Below the pieces are notes generated by a model. It worked only from the letters and a program-made list of their open reading frames with translations. It was not told the origin of the DNA and made no database searches. The position numbers were made by a program, and so were the translations under genes. DNA of 64,000 bases from Guyanagaster necrorhizus (taxonomy: Eukaryota > Basidiomycota > Agaricomycetes > Agaricales > Physalacriaceae), in NCBI RefSeq assembly GCF_019112545.1, contig NW_025064884.1:1438032-1502031 (forward strand). Reading direction: 5' to 3'. Of this stretch, positions 49,839 through 62,679 are shown piece by piece (the first letter of the stretch is position 1; the number at the start of each line of letters is the position of its first letter).

Positions 49839-52800
49839 TCTCATACAAACTATTTATTTTAGCCTTCAGATCAAATCATACAGAGTTGTCTGAATTATTG
49901 ATAATATCTGTGAAGTCTGATATAGCCACAAATTCTGTTACTTTGTATTCTTTCTTTGATCTCATATAGTATAGAATTAAATAGAATATGACAAACTTCA
50001 GTTGTGAGATGACACCATCAAGTTCAGCAAAGTAGTATGCTCCTTTTTTTTGATGAATGACCACTATAAGACCAAAGTAGCATAGGTGGAATTTTTTATT
50101 AATACCAACTTTGATCTTTTTGTTCAAAATAAGTATAAAAGTATCTGGCTTAAAATCATAGTTATAGATGGTGGTTGCAAAACAGTGCTAGAAGTCTGCT
50201 ATAGACCTGAACTGAGCTTTGATGATATAATCCTCTAAGCAAGCTAAGTCTTCTTATCTTTACTCTAACTGATATACATGCATATACAGGAGATCTGACT
50301 CTAATACCTTTCTAGTAAACTCCAAGAATAAGAATATTGCTAACAGAATATCAAAGAAAAGAAGAGGTTCTATGCTATAGGCTGCATAAAAGAGTGAAAT
50401 CTGAGTCCAGCAGAAGGTAGTAATCCTGTCAGCTCAAAAAGCAAGATGAGCTTTTCTTAGCCAGATCTTTTTATCCTTTTCATAAAGCTTCTTTAGGGCA
50501 TCTCAGATAGGCCAGTGAGTGACTTTGACAATATCATTGGCTTATGACTTGTAAGCTGAGATTCAAACATAGTTGATGCTATATTTTCTGCTCAAGTAGG
50601 CCATTGTTCATCATCAAAATTTCTGTGATACCACTCTATCAACACAAAATCTCTTTGAAAATAAACTGTCAGAATATCTCCCCTGTTTCAGTATAAAGCA
50701 TCTGAAATTCAGACCAGTGAGTGAGGCTGCATCATCTTTGGATGATATACTGATAACTTCTGACTTTTAGTAGATGTATGGTGTTGATATGATATTTTTG
50801 GAAGAGTCTAGCAGGCATAGACATTTTTAGAGGCAAGTGTATATGCTCTGTAGATTATAGCTGGCATTCATAACATGTTTTTAGATATCATTATATATCT
50901 TTATTGATTTTCAGCCACCAAGATCAATCCAGGAGTTGTCATCATATTGAGTAGAACTCTTTGTGATAGCTTAGCTTGTCATATGCTGTATGCATAATAA
51001 CCAGACATTCTAAGTATGAGACTATAAGCTGATATCATCTTTTTTGGCTGCAATGAAATAATTATTATTCAGCAGTGAAGTAAGGTCAGACTTATTGTTG
51101 CAACACTGAGAGCTTTGTGCAGAGGATCATGAGAGGGCACTTAAAGTGAGTGAGACAATATTAAATATCTTTCAAGGCTGCATTCTGTTGTAGATACTTT
51201 TTAGTTCTTGGAATATCCTTCAGGACATTAGTTTCTGCTTGTGCAGCTACAGAGATATATGAAGGTGAATTTGTCTGATCCAGAAGTATATTTGTTAATG
51301 TATCACTGACTATCTCATTCTGTAGCAAGATTGTGAGCCACACACCACACTCTAAGATCTCTTTATCAACCAAATCCTTTGCATCTGTCTCAGATATATC
51401 ACTCTCATTCTCTGTATGCTCATTCTGTGATAGCCTATCAGATCTCTTGAAATGTTCTGCAGAGATATAAACTAATATAAAGTTGAACATCAATATTGCT
51501 GCAATCCACCAGTTTATTGAGGCATTCAGATGGAGGTCTGGATTATTCAGCATCTCCTTGATGTATTTTGCATTCATCTTGACAATAAAGTGTTTTAAGC
51601 TGACAAAATAAATTCAGACAGCATATAAGGCATGTCAATGGCCTTGAAGTTTAATCTTAGTCTGTGAATACTAAAGTTCAATATTGAACCATGCAATTGA
51701 TCCAAAATAGATAATACACCTTCAGTTGTCAAGTTTCTCCTGCTGTAAGAGAAATCTGCAAGCAATTTTAGATGAATCAATAAAGAGGATAACATCTCAG
51801 CCAAAGGTGTAGTCTATAAGTTATATTGTGGGACAACTGATGATTGCACTTTTTATGGTGTCTATTGCATCCTGTGTTTCTTATGTCTAGGCAAATAGAA
51901 TATCCCATACTATCAGTTTAACCAAAGGCCAAACTATAGCAGCAAAGTCTTGAATCTAAATTCAGATGGTGCCTGTAAGGCCCAAGAAGCCTCAGACTGA
52001 ATCTTCTATATGGCTGAGTTTTCTAATAAGTGCTCTTCATAGCTGCAAATTTGTTTTAGTATAATGAGTTTAAGAATGCTGATGTGCAGTTTTTTAGCAG
52101 AGACAGAGGCTCCTGCATGTTTGAGGCAGTGTAGAATCTGATGAACATCTAGTAAGTGTTCTCATATAAACTTTTGAATGTGACTGTTCTTTAAATGTTT
52201 TTCATAGTTGCTGTTGGGAAGCTCATAGCATGTCTGTGGTCTCAGGATATTGATGTTATCAATGAAATTTAAGACAACATTCATCTCATGCTGCAGAATA
52301 AATATGATACTATAGTGGAAGATATTGACAGAGCTTGTCTATTCCTGTGGTAATGTAGTGAGTTATATGAAACCAAGATGGATGTCAATAGTGGTGAGAT
52401 CACAGGAGGAGATGTCCAGCATATTCTGATCATAGCTAGATAGTAGATCAATACTCATGTAGATACTATATTCTGCTGCATATTTACAGTACTAGTCTGA
52501 GAGGGATGGTTGTCTTATTATATAAATGGTATATCTATTCATTTCATTGGAGTTGATGACTATCCTCACTTTTCCATCCTTCTTTGAGACACAGAACCAT
52601 TGTATATGATATAAACTGTCAAATGGCTTCTAAAGGCTTTATCAGATCTTTTTCTCAACTTGTTCAATGATCTGATAGTGAATTCTTAGAGATACAGAGA
52701 TAGACTTGCAGGCCTATGGTTTATGCTTTATGAGCAGAATGATTACTGGACTGATATAGTTGTCTCACAGTCAGTCTCATTCTTCATTGATAAAGACAAT

Positions 52801-55079
52801 TGCATCTTTATTGTGCATCAAAACATTGATTGCTAACCTGTGCTCTTCTGTCCATAGGAATTATTTGTTAAGATCCCTAGTGACTCTAAGTGTTCATGTG
52901 TGAGGCACAGAGAGGGCTGAAAGTCAGTCAGAAATAGAAACAGTGGAGGTAAAGAGAGTAGAGAGTCTTCTGAAAATCTTCATCAAATTTTTGCATGTTC
53001 AGAGAGTGTTACTAGAATCAGATTGGCTTTCCTGTCTATGCTTTTGTACAAGAGACAACATGTATTTTCATTGAAGAAAAAAGTGTACTCATGAAATAGC
53101 TGTTAGATCATCTAGCTGAGATTTATTCTTGTAGGCTGGCTGATGTTCCTTTAGTAGGAGTGTTTCTTCATGGTTCTTTTATTCTGACTTCTTTTTAGTG
53201 AACAGAGAAATGTTTTCATCATCTATCTTCTTTCTCTGTGCTCATATGGTTGCAGCTACTTCAGCATGCTGATCCAAATCCTCTATATCCTCTTTATCAC
53301 ACTCCATTCTCAAGAAGCCCCACCAGACATTTTCTCTGTCCTCTATAATCATTGTAACATGAGCCACTTCTGATTCATTATCTACTTTTTCAACAAAAGC
53401 TGTTGTAAAATATGTAAGACCTCTATCAATCACCATATATTCTAAAAATCCTTCTATGCAGAACCAGCCTATGTAGAGTGACTAGTTGGAGTGGATGGTA
53501 CTGCAAGAGAAGACATAGGACTATCAAAAACTCTGTCAACAGCAGCCTTTAAGCATATGTGCTGCTGGACATGATGGATGGGACTGCCATTACAAAAGCA
53601 GAATCTGCATCCTATAAGCATGATACAGCCAGCATCAATATACACAGATATATATGAGGAGTCAGCAACAAAATGATTTATCTCTCTACAGAAAAAACAT
53701 CCAGCAGATCAGATTGAAAATGACAAAGTGTTTTGAGCCTGCATGGCAGAATTCTTGAACTGATATATTATTGCAAATATTGATCTAATTGCTGGGCTGA
53801 GTGACTGTACCAGTGGCTATAATGCTGCTTGAAATGCAGCTGCCTGTGCTAGTGACAATTTTTTAAGTGCAGTCTAGAGATCATCTATAATAGATCTCAG
53901 TGAAGGTCTTTGTGAGGGTAGAGGTGTCTGAGTCAGAATCCAAGTCCTCACTGTCAGATATGAGTGTCTTCTTCCTCTTGTGATGGTGGGAGTGAACATA
54001 CAGAGCATTAGAATCAGAATCTGTGTCATAGATGGCAGAATGCAGCACCCAATGACTTGCCTTCATTACACTCTTGATGGAGAGAACTTTGTCATAGTCT
54101 CAGCTGAAATTGACACAACAGATATAGTCCTCAATACACTCTCTAGTGCAATGGTCAAATCCTTTTCAGAAGATATGTCATTCCTCACTTTCAGCTATAA
54201 CACTCTTTTTATGCAATACTTTGGCAATAGGCTTGAACTAGTGATGGTAGCACTCCAGATCTTCAATCTTAGACATTTCACAGCAATACCATTTCTTGGC
54301 AAGATCCTGAAACTCACTTAGAGAGTGTTTGTGCTGTCAGAAGGTGTAGAATTCCTCAGTAAGGTCAGCTTTGAACACATACTAGTTATATTTGACCAAC
54401 TCATCATTATAGCTATCAGATATTTTCTACAGATGCTTAGCTTCTGAATTAATATAGCATAGGATTGCATAGACACATTCATTGTCCATGAGAGTATGCA
54501 GCTTTGCAAGATGATCAAATTCATCCAAAAAGTCATCCAGCTCATTGAGGTTCAGCAGCAAGAATCTGAGAGTCTCTTTGGAATATGGTGCTAGCATTGT
54601 GCTAATCCCAGAAGATGCATGCATGGCAGAGGCAGAGACAGTGGTAGTAGTGAGTGCAGTGGTAGTAACAGATGTGGTTGTGGTAGTAGCAGTAAGAGAG
54701 TGTGTGGTGAGTGACATTAGCTGCAATGGTGGAAGAGCAGCTTGTAGAGCTTTAGGTGAGGAGGAAGATGTCAGAAAGAGAAGTGGAAAACAAAATAGCA
54801 GTGTTTCTGGACAAGAGAAATCAAGCAGATTGACAAATTGCAACTAATAAAGACAGTCTGACAGAGCTGGTGCAGTGTCTATAGTTTTTGCAGCTGCAGC
54901 TCATATATTGACATGAGTAGCATGAAGAATAAATTTTAGATTGTCAATTGAAGGTATGAGATCAGCTTGTGCAGCTCAATGACCTGCCATAATATTGAAG
55001 CCAACATGTGCAGAGATTCAGAAAGGTGGGAGAATAGTCTGAAAGGTGAACAACTGTTCAGATTGTAGTAGGCTCTAGA

Positions 55080-55321
55080 TATAGAAAGTCAGTCACTGTT
55101 GGAAGTAAAATAGAGAATAGATTGTCAGGAGAAAAGGAGATGTCTCCTTTCCTATAAGATAGAGCTACTTATATACAATTTGAACTATAGGTGGCATGAA
55201 TATGAGCAAGACAATGTAACAAAGTGATAAAGACACTAAGAAATGATATGGGCAATGTAATTAAAGGCTGAAATCCTTAAGTAAAACAATATGTGTGCAT
55301 AATGGTGCAAAATCCTCTACA
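55080..55321 (-). repeat. Element 5 right LTR (5' LTR)
   Basis: TATAGAAAGTC...TCCTCTACA (TG start mutated to TA); the internal side reads gtaggctctaga as in the related LTR at 57921; right flank CATG. Confidence 0.78.
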
Positions 55322-55325
55322 CATG

Positions 55326-56369
55326 CTATTGCTATTTGCATGCAATGGATCATTGAAGATATAATTGTATTGCTATTTACTACTCTTATCACATTATAAT
55401 TCTCCAACAAACTAAGAGTAGTATATATATGTGTGTTGGTATAGATATAATTGGTGAATAATTTTTTGCTGTATCACTTTTTAGCTTGCATATATAACCA
55501 CCTCTTCACTGGTGAAGAAGGCCTCAGATTTTGATGACTAGAGCTGAGGAAACAAAATAAAAAAAGTTCACATACTATTAAATATTTGTTTCAGCACTTT
55601 AGGAGCTGAAACAGAAAGAGCTATGACATTTGAAGGGGCAGAAGGGCTCACTGAGGCAGGGACCTCAGCTTCAGAAGAAGAAGCTGACTCCAGCTCAAGG
55701 AAATCTAGAAATTCTCCACATTTAAACTAGAAAAAGAAAGGATTAGCAAAATAAAATCTACTGCTTCAGTAATAAGAAAATTGTACTTTTTGCTCAAGTG
55801 ATTCACCAACTCAGTATCAACAGCAGCTAATATACACCAGAGTTACTGCTTCCAACTACTCCATTTCTTATCAGAAAGGAATCTCTCCTCCTTCTTACAT
55901 CAGATAAGATGTAGCTATTGCCAGATGATAAAAACAGAGCATACCCAAGCATTCATGTGAGAGGCTTTCTCACAAAAGTCTGGTGCATAGGCCAGACAGT
56001 GATGAAAAGCAGTGAGAGCATTAAAGAGAGATATAATAGATAAAGACATATGAAAGAGGAGAAGATATGACTAAGAAACAAAGCTAAGATGTTTTGATAA
56101 GGGAGAATGGAGAAAAAAGTTTGTGAACTTTACAAACATTCTTATCTTGAATAAAAATCTCTTCTCTGATAGGTGAAAAGCTCTCAGCAAAAACTTTGAA
56201 AACTTCTTAGTGCAACTAGAAATATGATTAGATATATATAAAGCCAAATCAGATATCAGAAGTCACTATTTAGCAACTGACCATATGTTACCACTGGAAA
56301 AGATTAAAAAAAAGTTCATAAAAGGAAATTTTACTAGCAAATCAATGAAAAATTGAAGTCAGAGGGAGA
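55326..56369. other. Unclassified hypermutated segment
   Basis: CpG-free DNA after element 5. No readable domain. It may be part of the same unit as repeat R1 copy 2, but it is not present beside copy 1. Confidence 0.35.
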
Positions 56370-57775
56370 TAATGAGTCTCTAAGCTCTGTGCACTCTGAA
56401 ATCATGGATCTCAATATTTATTTTTGACTTCTGCTCTTAGATAGGCTTTCAGTAAACCAATTATTCCAAGTTCAATGAAAGTAATATTATTATAAACTTT
56501 CTCTTTTATATAATGGTTATATATTGCATGCAATCTTTCTTTTAGCTTGCAAACTTTTCTTGAATTTGTGAACTTTTTCTTTTTAACTTTTCATGGCATG
56601 TGAACTTTCTCTTTAAATTATAGATGCTATAGGCATGGCTAGGCATCACAATATCTGATTATATATAACATATGTTATTATTAGTATGCACATGACACTC
56701 TAATATAATTCACAAGTCCCATCATAGTGCATATACAAGGCTGACTGTGGATGTCTAAGCTTTTCACAGCTAGCATATAGAAGACTAGTAGGCCACAGAG
56801 AACTAACCATGTGGTCAGTTAGATATTTGTAAGAAATATTAGGAGGACTATCATACTATTGGCTATATGAACTTTTAAATATGCTATATTTAATACAAAC
56901 CTCACATAATAAAAAGTTTGCTATGCTCATTAAGCTTAGTACTGCAATTACAAATGTTGTTTAATATAGTGTGCTTGAAATTAGTAGAAGAGTAGTATAA
57001 GTAGGAGAGCATATTAGAAAAATAAAAAGAGGGAAGACCTTAAAGACAAGCCATACCAAGTCTACTCAACACTCATACTAGATTGTATACTCATACAACA
57101 TCTCTCTAATAGAGACAGTTACACAGATCACATATAGATCAATACTCCTCAATAGAGAATACCATAGCATCTCAATAAACTTGCATCTCACTGAGAGGCT
57201 TGCACATAGTACTAGTGAACTATTAATTCATGAAATATTGCTTTATGCTTTCTTTTCAAAAACACAAAAGGAATCCACTGTCCTTGCATGTCATCCTCAC
57301 ATCTCCCAGATATAACTAAGAGACATCAAATGATAACCATAGATAGGATTCTATGTCTTTTAAACTGACACTATAGCCTACTGTCTCTGCTCTAAAGAAC
57401 AGCACTAACTATTCCCCCTAGAGATTATCAGAACTGCATATAAGTTCCCAACATTAAAATTTCATGCCACTTTTAGATTGCACTCTCCAAAACTCAGATA
57501 TCTACATGGCATTTCTGATATAAGAAAGTTTATATACATACTTTGACTGTCTGATTATAGTTTCAGAAAGTTTATAACATCTGTAGTTATCCTCTGCTAC
57601 ATCCTTTTGGAGATTAGTCACTGTATGGAGGTACATGACAAGACTCACTTGAACCAGCTATCAGATTCTGTGTCTTTATCTCACTCACCATAATAGGTTT
57701 TGTGTTTTCTGCTTGCAGAGAGTCTATTAAACAACTTTCTGGTTTATCAGAGGATATGAGCAGTATGCAAGAGCT
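56370..57775 (-). repeat. Unclassified dispersed repeat R1, copy 2
   Basis: Reverse-complement match to 21315-22620 over about 1.3-1.4 kb, with frequent transitions. Boundary on the right is sharp at about ctctgcaagcagaaaa...ctgataaaccagaa (complement). Both copies are heavily mutated. Confidence 0.7.
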
Positions 57776-57920
57776 GTTCTGGGTTGTCAACTGAGGGTGT
57801 GAGATTCATGTCACAAGCTCAATGATAGATGTTGGGAAGACTCAGAGATACTGACAACATTGTGGATATGCCTAAAGAGTCTATAGATAGGCATTGGTTC
57901 AAGTTGCAGTGGGCTCTAGA

Positions 57921-58199
57921 TATAGATACTTAGTCATTATTGCCAGCAGAATAGAGAATAGGATTATAATGGGAGAGATAGAGATATATTTCTCATATGA
58001 GATAGTTAACTATTTATATAGCATATAGAGTGGCATGGTAATAAGACAAAGGCAACAAAGATATAAAGGTAACTAAAAACAATGTAAGATCTAATGGACA
58101 AAGGTAAGATAAAGTAAGAGTAGTGAAAGAGAAATGTGAATGGTAATGGGTGCTCTTAGACCTTCCAGTGGCATGGTCATAGCATGTGAATTCTCTACA
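57921..58199 (-). repeat. 5' LTR of a truncated element 5 relative
   Basis: 279 bp, TATAGATACTT...ATTCTCTACA, preceded by internal sequence gtgggctctaga as in element 5. The internal part (57776-57920) is lost into repeat R1. It is inserted in the DUF6535 fragment; right flank CCAGC. Confidence 0.7.
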
Positions 58200-58310
58200 C
58201 CAGCATGGCAAAAAAGACAGCCTGAGCAATGTGCATGAGCACTGGAAGCAATCTCATGACTACATGGAACCCCATGTATCAATGTTGTTGAACATGACTC
58301 CACTCACAAG
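58200..58310 (-). pseudogene. Hypermutated fragment of the DUF6535 gene
   Basis: Aligns base for base with 13008-13119 (aaaaaagacagcc, gtgcatgagcac, acatggaacccc, ttgttgaacatg are shared). Differences are largely CG to CA or TG (agcgcggc versus agcatggc, ccgg versus ctgg, ccgctcgcg versus ccactcaca). It is bounded left by an LTR and right by the young element. Confidence 0.9.
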
Positions 58311-58749
58311 TGTTAGGCCCAAGCGTCACATGTGGGAATCACATGGTAAACGATTGCACCTCGCACTTCGGGTGAGACAATCGAGTCCTCATTGTTGAAA
58401 CTCGCAGCGTGTCACAAGGCTGTGCAAGAGCAGCTCAAGGTTAGGATGGTGGTGTATAAACTTTAGCTCGAAGCTGGGGTATTTCCAGCGAGAGCGTTCA
58501 TCCTTAAATACCGTACGGTTGTCTTCTAATTATACTATGGCTTATTATGTGTGTCTGTGGTTATGGTGCTCATTGTCCTTGAGCGTCGCTATCGTACATA
58601 AAAAGGGTGATTGTGTGCGTTGTTGGGCACGACTGTTGTAGTGACCTTTTTGGAAGGTTAGTTGTGCTGACCAAGCTTCCCACAGTCTTGTGCCTTCTGA
58701 CTCAGCATAAATAGGAGTAAGATCAAGAAAAGAAGGAAAAATTGTAACA
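58311..58749 (-). repeat. Element 6 3' LTR
   Basis: 439 bp, TGTTAGGCCCAAGC...AAATTGTAACA, followed by ttaccccctcctt, the complement of the polypurine tract AAGGAGGGGGTAA. It matches solo LTR 46529-46993 and element 2's LTRs. Confidence 0.95.
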
Positions 58750-58782
58750 TTACCCCCTCCTTAAGACCATCGTCCCGATGGC

Positions 58783-61700
58783 TTAATTAAGGGATAATTC
58801 ATAGTCATGTATGGCGTCGTTGGCATCCATGTATTTTTCGTTTATCCACTGGTTGGATTCCGGGCCGTAACCCTTCCAACTGACCAGATAATCCACCGTG
58901 GTGGTCATCCCTCTGCCGCATGCTTTGACTTTTCGTAGTCTATGATTTAGCACTTGGTCGATTTCATAGTGCTCTTCGTCGTTGATTAAGTCCGGGGGCG
59001 GTGGCAGTGGTCGTTCCTGATTAGGGAAGGCCGGGCCAATGTATGGCGTTAGGAGGGATTCGTTGAAGACGTCGTGGATTTTCCAAGCCTGGGGCAATTT
59101 GAGTTTGTAAGCCGACTCCCTGACCTTTGCTAGGATGGGAAAGGGGCCGGTGCGTTTGTCAGCGAGTTTGCGTTTCGGTCGGGGGAGGTGGAGGTTCGTC
59201 GTGTCGAGCCATACTTTGTCATGGGTTTGATATGTATAGGCCGGGCGTCGGTGTTTGTCATACTGTTTCTTCATTGCTATTGCCGTTTTGTCTAATGCGG
59301 CCTTTGTTTCGGCATGGATCTTTTCCAGTGTTGTCACAAAGAGTGTGGAGGCAGGAGTCGTTGTTTTGTGATGGAGCGTTTGTGCGATATGAGGGTGTCG
59401 GCCATGGTTGACGAAGAAGGGTGTGAACCCTGTTGCGGAATAGACTCTGTTGTTGTGTTGGAAGGCCGCGAGTGCCAGCCATTCCACCCAATCGTCCTGT
59501 CGATAGTTGATGAATAGCCAAAGGTATTTCTCAACTTCTTGGTTTGCCCGTTCCGTTTGTCCATCAGTTTGTGGATGGTAGGCAGTGGATGCGTTGCGCT
59601 TTATTTGCAGCAGTCTGTACAGGTCGTCGAGGAATTTTGAGACGAATTGTGGGCCCCGATCAGAGATGACCACTTGGGGCATTCCGTATTTGGCATATAC
59701 TTCGTCTCGTAATATTTTTGCCCACCCTTCTGAGGTTAACTCTGTGGAACATGCGACTGGTATAATTGTCTTCGAGAATCAGTCGATGATGATGAGGATT
59801 GCGTCATAGCCGTTGCAATCCAGTAACCCGGTGATCATGTCGACAGAGATGTGGGTCCATGGCTGTGTTGGTACCTCGTTCGGATGTAGGGGCGCAGATT
59901 GGGGCAGCGTGGAGGATTTTCCCCTTTGGCATACTTCGCAAGCTTTGACATAGGTCATGATGTCATTGCTAAGTTTGGGCCACCAGTAGTTTCGCAGGAC
60001 AAGTTCTTTTATCTTTGCGATGCCGGGGTGTCCTGCTGTGGCATGGTCATGACATGTGGCTATGATTTCCCCGCATAAGCATTTGTCACATGGGACATAA
60101 ATCCTTCCGTCGTAGTGGATCACTCCGCCGTCCTTTGTCATTCCTCACTCATGGTTGAGCGACGCAGCGATTCTCTGGTCCCACTGGTGCGTATCCCGTG
60201 TCGTGCTTTTGATGCGCTTGTGCATCTCTTCCTCTGTTGGCATTATTAATGCCCAGAAGTGTTCGGGGTGGAGGATGGTGACGCCGTCGTTGTCGCTTGC
60301 CCCCTGGTCGTGGTCTGCGCATCGAGAGAGGAGGTCAGCTTTCTTGTTAGCGACTCCGGCTTTGTGGTGGAGTGTGTATTGGTACTGGGTAAGCTCGGTG
60401 ACCCATCTGGCTTGGCGCCGGTTCAGCTTCTGAGGCTGGCGGAAATACCGGAGGTTCTGGTGGTCCGTCCAGATCTCGAAAGTGTCAGCCGCTCCGATCA
60501 AATAGTGTCGCCATTCCTTGAGGGTGAGCATTATGGCAAGTAGTTCTTTGTCATAAATCTCGTAGTTCCTTTCGGTCACGGTTAATGCTTTCGAAAGGAA
60601 GGCGACCGGGCGCCATTTCCCCTCCTGTTCTTGGGATAACATGGCGCCTATGGCTCCTTCGCTGGAGTCAGCTTCTACTCAGAATTTCCCTTCTTGAGAT
60701 GGTATGGCGAGTACTACATCTTTCGCCAACCGCCGCTTCAGGTCTTCGAATGCGAGTTGTTGTGGGGTTCCCCATTTCCACGGGGCGTTCCCTGTGAGTT
60801 GCGTCATGGGGCGGACAATTTTGCTATAGTCCCGTATGAATCGCCTGTAGAAGTTGGTGAAGCCGAGAAAGGATTGTAATTCCTTTTTCTTGGTGGAGGT
60901 CGGCCAATCCACCACTCCTGCTATCTTTATGGGATCCATGCAAATGCTTCCTTCACCAATGATTACTCCGAGGTACTCGGTTTCCAATACTTCGAACTCG
61001 CATTTTTCGGCTTTGAGGAATAGCTTGTGCTTTCTCATGAGGGCGAGTACTTGTCAGACCAGACTGCGATGCTCCTGTATGGTTTTGGACATTATGAGAA
61101 TATCGTCGAGATAAATAGTAACCTTCCCGGTGGTGATGAGTTCCTTGAATATGTCGTTCATCATCCACTGGAAGGTGGCCGGGGAATTCGTTAAGCCGAA
61201 GAACATAACGGTGGGTTCAAATAGTCCTCGATTAGTTCTGAACGCGGCCTTCCATTCGTCTCCCTTCTTGATTCGGACATTATTGTATCCTCAGCGGACG
61301 TCAAGTTTGGTGTAATACTTGGCTCCCCGGAGTTTATCCATGAGTTCCGATATCAGAGGTAGTGGATACCGGTTTTTGATAGTCATCTTGTTTAGTTTCC
61401 TATAGTCCTGTACTGATCGCAGCTTCCCATCTTTCTTTTTGACAAAGAAGAATGGAGAGGCCATGGGGGATTTGGATGGTCGAATTCGTCCACTGGACAG
61501 ATTTTCCTCGAGGAACTTGTCGAGTTCTTGCTGCTCCTGTATTCTGAGGGGATAGGTTTTGCAGTCAAGGTTTGCATTGGCGTTTGGTATCAGCTCTATG
61601 GCATGATCCCAAGGCTTTGGACACAGGAGCTCGTCGAAGCTTTCCTTTTCGAAGAGGTCCCTGTAGTCCCGTACCCACTCCGGTACTATCTCTTCAAATG

Positions 61701-62679
61701 TCTTCTCCTCTTTCCTTTCATTAGCTTTTGTGGCCAGGGCATTGGCATGATGTATGGTGCGAATGCGGATTTCTTTTTGCAGATCGATGGCCAGAATGGT
61801 TTCTCCTTCTTCCATTTCCTCATCCCACCTATCTTCTGGATCGTCATCCAGTAACTCAAACGGGATCTTTCGGCATCGACATCTGGCGAAGGTGAGTCGC
61901 CCAGTCTTCCAATTGATTAGCGGATTGTGGCGGATCAACCAGTCATGCCCCAGGAATAATTCCTTTGTTCTGAGATCAGTGACAGCCAAATCGATCCTCT
62001 CGGAATGATCTCCGATAGTCATCTGGAGTTCTATGAACTCGGTAATCGACCCGGCTTGATTTTTTGTGCCGTCGGCATTATAGACAGGGATTGGGGCGGC
62101 AGTGGATCGAGTGGGGAGTTGGTTCTTTAGGACGAACGCCCTGTTAATGGAACTGCCAGTGCATCCGCTATCGATCAGGGCGGTGACAGCATGCATGGTC
62201 CTGTTGGTGAGAGTCTCGATTTGAACTTTGGTTGTCAAGTCTCTCCCCAAGGTTTTGGCTCGTCGGATGAACTTGCGGGCCCCTTTTAGTTCATCTAGCC
62301 ATTCAAGAGCTCTGCTTCGTTTGGAGCTCTTGAGCCCTTCTACGGCTTCATCCATAACTTCTTCCGCTCTTGTCTGGTGGACCCACCCCCACAGCGTAGC
62401 TTTGGCGGATTCCCTGCTAACCGCCTCTCTGATGGCCCTCCAAGTCCATTCAGTTTGAAATGGTTGGAGCCACCTAGTGGGGTCCTCTACCCCTGTTCAG
62501 CCCATAGGCGTTTGAGTTTGCTCTTGCAATTCTTCGGTGTGCATGTCAACTGCGGGTATATTCGAATGCTTTTGGTACATAGGCATGGGAGTTACTACAG
62601 AAGTACTATCAGTCCGACTAGCGGCTGGAATAGGCACACCGTGAACTTGTATGGCCGACCTAGTGGAATTGCGCACTAG
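58783..62679 (-). pseudogene. Element 6 pol (PR-RT-RNH-IN-chromodomain), six internal stops
   Basis: One frame of about 1299 codons runs from 62679, at the gag stop, to 58783. In order: aspartic protease (ALIDSGCTGSSINRAFV, near 62.2 kb), RT (PLPLISELMDKL, then [12 protein letters not shown] near 61.1 kb), RNase H (VEADSSEGAIGAML; FEIWTDHQNLRYF), integrase HHCC zinc finger (HATAGHPGI...CEVCQRGK, near 59.95-60.05 kb), integrase core (SVDMITGLLD, VVISDRGPQFVSKF, DGQTERANQEVEKYL), and a C-terminal chromodomain (TTTVDYLVSWKGYGPESNQW). Stops at 62497, 61291, 61054, 60679, 60145 and 59779 are single transitions from Trp, Arg or Gln codons; for example LDVR*GYNN is W to stop. The frame is -1 relative to gag. 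Confidence 0.95.

Larger units (their letters stand above)
49581..55321 (-). mobile_element. Element 5: full-length non-chromodomain-type gypsy, TSD CATG
   Basis: LTRs 49581-49838 and 55080-55321 flank a minus-strand internal region; CATG flanks both sides (49577-49580, 55322-55325). Gag reads from about 54843 (YSKETLRFLLLNLNEL, DDFLDEFDHLAK), a Zn-knuckle-like Cys/His cluster is near 53.6 kb, protease near 53.3 kb, RT near 52.2-52.6 kb with FIDNINI (normally FIDDINI, one Asp to Asn), an RT/RNase H connection reads HAGASVSAKKLHI, and 51577-51161 has NAKYIKEMLNNPD and ILVYISAEHF. Integrase should lie at 50-51 kb but is poorly readable. Family differs from elements 2-4 and 6. Confidence 0.8.
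13560..58310. other. 45-kb hypermutated, CpG-depleted retroelement block
   Basis: Between the DUF6535 pseudogene and the young element at 58311 the sequence becomes AT-rich and nearly free of CG. By eye I find only about fifteen CG sites in 45 kb, most of them in element 2 (24.8-30.6 kb). Coding remnants of many elements, and one host gene, carry dense TGA/TAA/TAG codons at former Trp, Arg and Gln positions. This is what RIP-like mutation or deamination of methylated C produces in fungal repeats. The change at both edges is abrupt. Confidence 0.88.

Noticed and set aside
59127..59411. Plus-strand frames within element 6
   Set aside because: Antisense of integrase and chromodomain coding sequence with no independent support.
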